64,000 nt of DNA from Parasporobacterium sp. (lineage in GTDB: Bacteria > Bacillota > Clostridia > Lachnospirales > Lachnospiraceae). The position numbers and the translations under genes are program-made. A model generated the notes under the pieces. It made no database searches, had not been told where the DNA came from, and worked only from the letters and a program-made list of their open reading frames with translations. Positions 62,362 to 64,000 of this stretch are shown one piece after another. The DNA is taken from assembly GCA_017459985.1 (NCBI GenBank), contig JAFUBX010000022.1, positions 1-64,000 on the forward strand. The letters run 5' to 3'. How positions within the stretch are numbered: the first letter of the stretch is position 1; each line of letters begins with the position of its first letter.

Positions 62362-63504
62362 TTACCAAAGTCCGTGATTTTCTTCTGCCGGATACTGCTC
62401 GATCAGCGGAAGGATCTTTTCATAGATGGCTGCGCAGTCCGCATCCAGATCCTTGTAGTAGTCATGAATGTGGGCGGTCAGTTCCTTTGCCTGATCAAAC
62501 AGTCCTTCCGGAACTTCCATCACTTCCATCGTATCATGGGCAATCACATCATAATCATCCAGAAGAGCGATCGTATAATCCTCGTGAATCTCATTAATCA
62601 GCTGGCCGGCTTCTGTCACCAGGGCTGCCAGATCTTCCGGAAGGGACTCCTTGAATTCCTGGCTGAATACGAAGCAGATCGGGGAGGGGTTAAAGGGGAA
62701 CTTGTATACATAATCCGCAACTTCATTGACCTTGCCGACGGTGACCTGGAAGGTGATGCCTGCAACACCTGCGTTTACAGCGCCATTCTGGAAGGCCATG
62801 GAAACGTCAGAGGAGTCCAGGGTAATGACGTCCGCGCCAAGATCCTTAAACAGCATCATCTGCATTTCCGTCGGGAGACACCAGACCTTAAGGCCCTTGA
62901 AATCGTCAATGCTTTCGATCTTCTTATTTGAAGTCATACATCCGGAATTGTCCTTGCCCCATGCGATGTTCCAGAATCCTTTGGTGGCAAGATAATCATC
63001 CATAACCGGGTCTTTCTGATAGATCTCCGCGACCTGATAGGATCCGCCTTCGAACAGGAAGGGGATCGTGGACACGCCGACGCCCGGTGCGTAGTTATAA
63101 AGATATTCCACGGGCCCGAGCCATGCGGCGATACTGCCGTCCAGCACGCCCTCGATCATCTGGTTGTTGGTTCCCAGCTGGCTTAACGGATACAGCTCCA
63201 CCTGCACCTTGCCTGCGGTGCTGGCTTCAATATAGGCCTCAAAATTAGCCATCATTTCATTCTGATCCAGTCTGCCGCCTGAAGGAGTTCCGATCTTCCA
63301 GACGTAATCCTTGTCGACTTCCACAATCTTGTCTACCCGGTCCAGGATCCCGGAATCCAGGGCCATCTGATCCCAGTTTGCAGTTGCCTTCAGTTCTTCT
63401 ACGACAGCCTTCACATCCTGCGCACCATCCTCAGCCGCAAACGCGGACACGGCAAAGGAGAAAACCATCATTGCACTTAAAACGATTGCGAATAATTTTT
63501 TCAT
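62362..63504 (-). CDS. dctP: TRAP transporter substrate-binding protein (DctP family)
   Basis: A 380-residue secreted binding protein. The signal peptide ends VSAFA-AE and there is no lipobox. DctP features include VQVELYPLSQLGTNNQMIEG and FKGLKVWCLPTEM; an Arg in this second region often binds the carboxylate in the family, but here the sequence reads KVWCLP, so ligand chemistry may differ. GGAGG precedes the ATG at 63504. It follows a URO-D-like gene by about 57 bp in the same operon. Confidence 0.9.
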   Translation of the reverse strand: MKKLFAIVLSAMMVFSFAVSAFAAEDGAQDVKAVVEELKATANWDQMALDSGILDRVDKIVEVDKDYVWKIGTPSGGRLDQNEMMANFEAYIEASTAGKVQVELYPLSQLGTNNQMIEGVLDGSIAAWLGPVEYLYNYAPGVGVSTIPFLFEGGSYQVAEIYQKDPVMDDYLATKGFWNIAWGKDNSGCMTSNKKIESIDDFKGLKVWCLPTEMQMMLFKDLGADVITLDSSDVSMAFQNGAVNAGVAGITFQVTVGKVNEVADYVYKFPFNPSPICFVFSQEFKESLPEDLAALVTEAGQLINEIHEDYTIALLDDYDVIAHDTMEVMEVPEGLFDQAKELTAHIHDYYKDLDADCAAIYEKILPLIEQYPAEENHGLW

Positions 63505-63560
63505 GTCTACCTCCATTATTATTTTATAAATTTTTTCAGGCTGAATGCCTTGTAACCAGA

Positions 63561-64000
63561 TTAATAGGACCCGTATTTCAGTGTCGCTTCCCGCCAGGTT
63601 TCCAGATTGACCGGATCCGCATTGTCAATGATCAGCGCGCAGTCCATGATGAATCCGCCTCCCGGCGCGCAGATATCCAGCATTTTCTTCGTTTCATCCA
63701 CAATCTGTTCCTTTTTTCCGCTGATCAGAAGGGTGGTCGGGAAGTTGCCGCCGATACAGGCCACCTGTCCCACGGTTTCCTTGGCTTTCCGGATATCCAC
63801 CTGCTCGAACATGTAGAAGACTTTTCCCTTCGGAACATCAGAGATGATCTCCAGCCGCGTGTTGTATTTCCCTTCACAGAACACATACGGCACCATATCA
63901 TTCCTGATGATCTCCATAATGGTCCTTCTGAGAGTCGGCCAGTAGAATTTCTCATAGTTTTCGATGCTCATGAATTCATCGACACCGGAATGAAGCGGAA
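63561..64000 (-). CDS. URO-D-superfamily protein, 5' part beyond the window edge
   Basis: The C-terminal 145 or so residues are visible; the frame stays open to the right edge, where it reads PLHSGVDEF. It is a close relative of the 2386-3633 protein: PLHSGVDEF versus PLHCGVDNF, VFCEGKYNTR versus VFCEGRYNTR, and matching PKGKV, APGGG and LKYG blocks. The Cys of PLHC is Ser here while the Cys of VFCEG is kept. First visible gene of the TRAP operon, ahead of dctP. Function unknown. Confidence 0.85.
   Translation of the reverse strand, partial: PLHSGVDEFMSIENYEKFYWPTLRRTIMEIIRNDMVPYVFCEGKYNTRLEIISDVPKGKVFYMFEQVDIRKAKETVGQVACIGGNFPTTLLISGKKEQIVDETKKMLDICAPGGGFIMDCALIIDNADPVNLETWREATLKYGSY

Overview
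The window looks like chromosome from an anaerobic, fermentative Firmicute of the Clostridia type (Lachnospiraceae-like) with moderate GC. This rests on an [FeFe] hydrogenase, a dlt-type D-alanylation operon, cellobiose phosphorylase, strong AGGAGG ribosome binding sites, clear sigma-A promoters and TTG starts. No insertion sequence, prophage or CRISPR array was found. One oddity bears on the envelope: all four solute-binding proteins carry A-x-A signal peptidase I sites and none has a lipobox cysteine.

Layout. 1-760: the tail of an unknown gene, AAGTACTCAA repeats, tRNA-Ser(GCU) and a pair of intergenic hairpin repeats. 760-3633: a PucR-type regulator divergent from a URO-D-superfamily enzyme. 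3678-11976 (minus): one long unit with a D-Ala-D-Ala carboxypeptidase, Sfp-type PPTase, trmB, dltC, dltA, MBOAT acyltransferase, SGNH/DltD-like protein and a YgjP-like metallopeptidase. 12110-17269: two divergent, related secreted proteins. 17451-21022: a NuoF/GltD-type flavoprotein and an [FeFe] hydrogenase. 21023-21556: a dense repeat region. 21557-26317 (minus): the branched-chain amino acid transporter livKHMGF. 26423-27792: a membrane-anchored hydrolase and a DtxR/MntR-type regulator. 27835-34999 (minus): cellobiose phosphorylase with a CUT1 sugar ABC transporter. 35239-36845 (minus): a secreted CbiK-type chelatase behind a cobalamin riboswitch. 36910-41780 (minus): a CUT2 ABC transporter. 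41966-50533 (minus): oxidoreductases, a TIM-barrel isomerase, a DeoR regulator and a Gld-like ABC system with a DUF4340 protein. 50807-54840 (plus): TIM-barrel isomerase, URO-D-like protein, ROK kinase and oxidoreductase. 54956-59176: nagA, a CBS-regulated pyrophosphatase and a DUF308 membrane protein. 59393-64000 (minus): a TRAP transporter operon with a URO-D-like gene at each end.

How the parts fit. The cellobiose unit imports and phosphorolyses beta-glucosides. The divergent locus around 50.6 kb, with the CUT2 transporter, looks like a catabolic module for an unidentified sugar or cyclitol: three Gfo/Idh/MocA dehydrogenases, two isomerases, a ROK kinase and a URO-D-like enzyme. Four URO-D-superfamily proteins occur in 64 kb, in three different contexts. 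None is a plausible HemE, and the three whose glycine-loop segment can be read lack the intact His-x-Cys zinc motif of MtaA/MtbA. With a B12 riboswitch and a CbiK nearby, a corrinoid- or methyl-group-related role is an attractive but unproven idea.

The most unusual non-coding signal is a family of intergenic elements. Two copies (21108-21321 and 56372-56595) have perfect 10-bp terminal inverted repeats and 4-5 internal units, most able to form hairpins. A second family of about 50-bp modules bounded by GGAAGGT/ACCTTCC occurs at three loci, once directly beside the first family.
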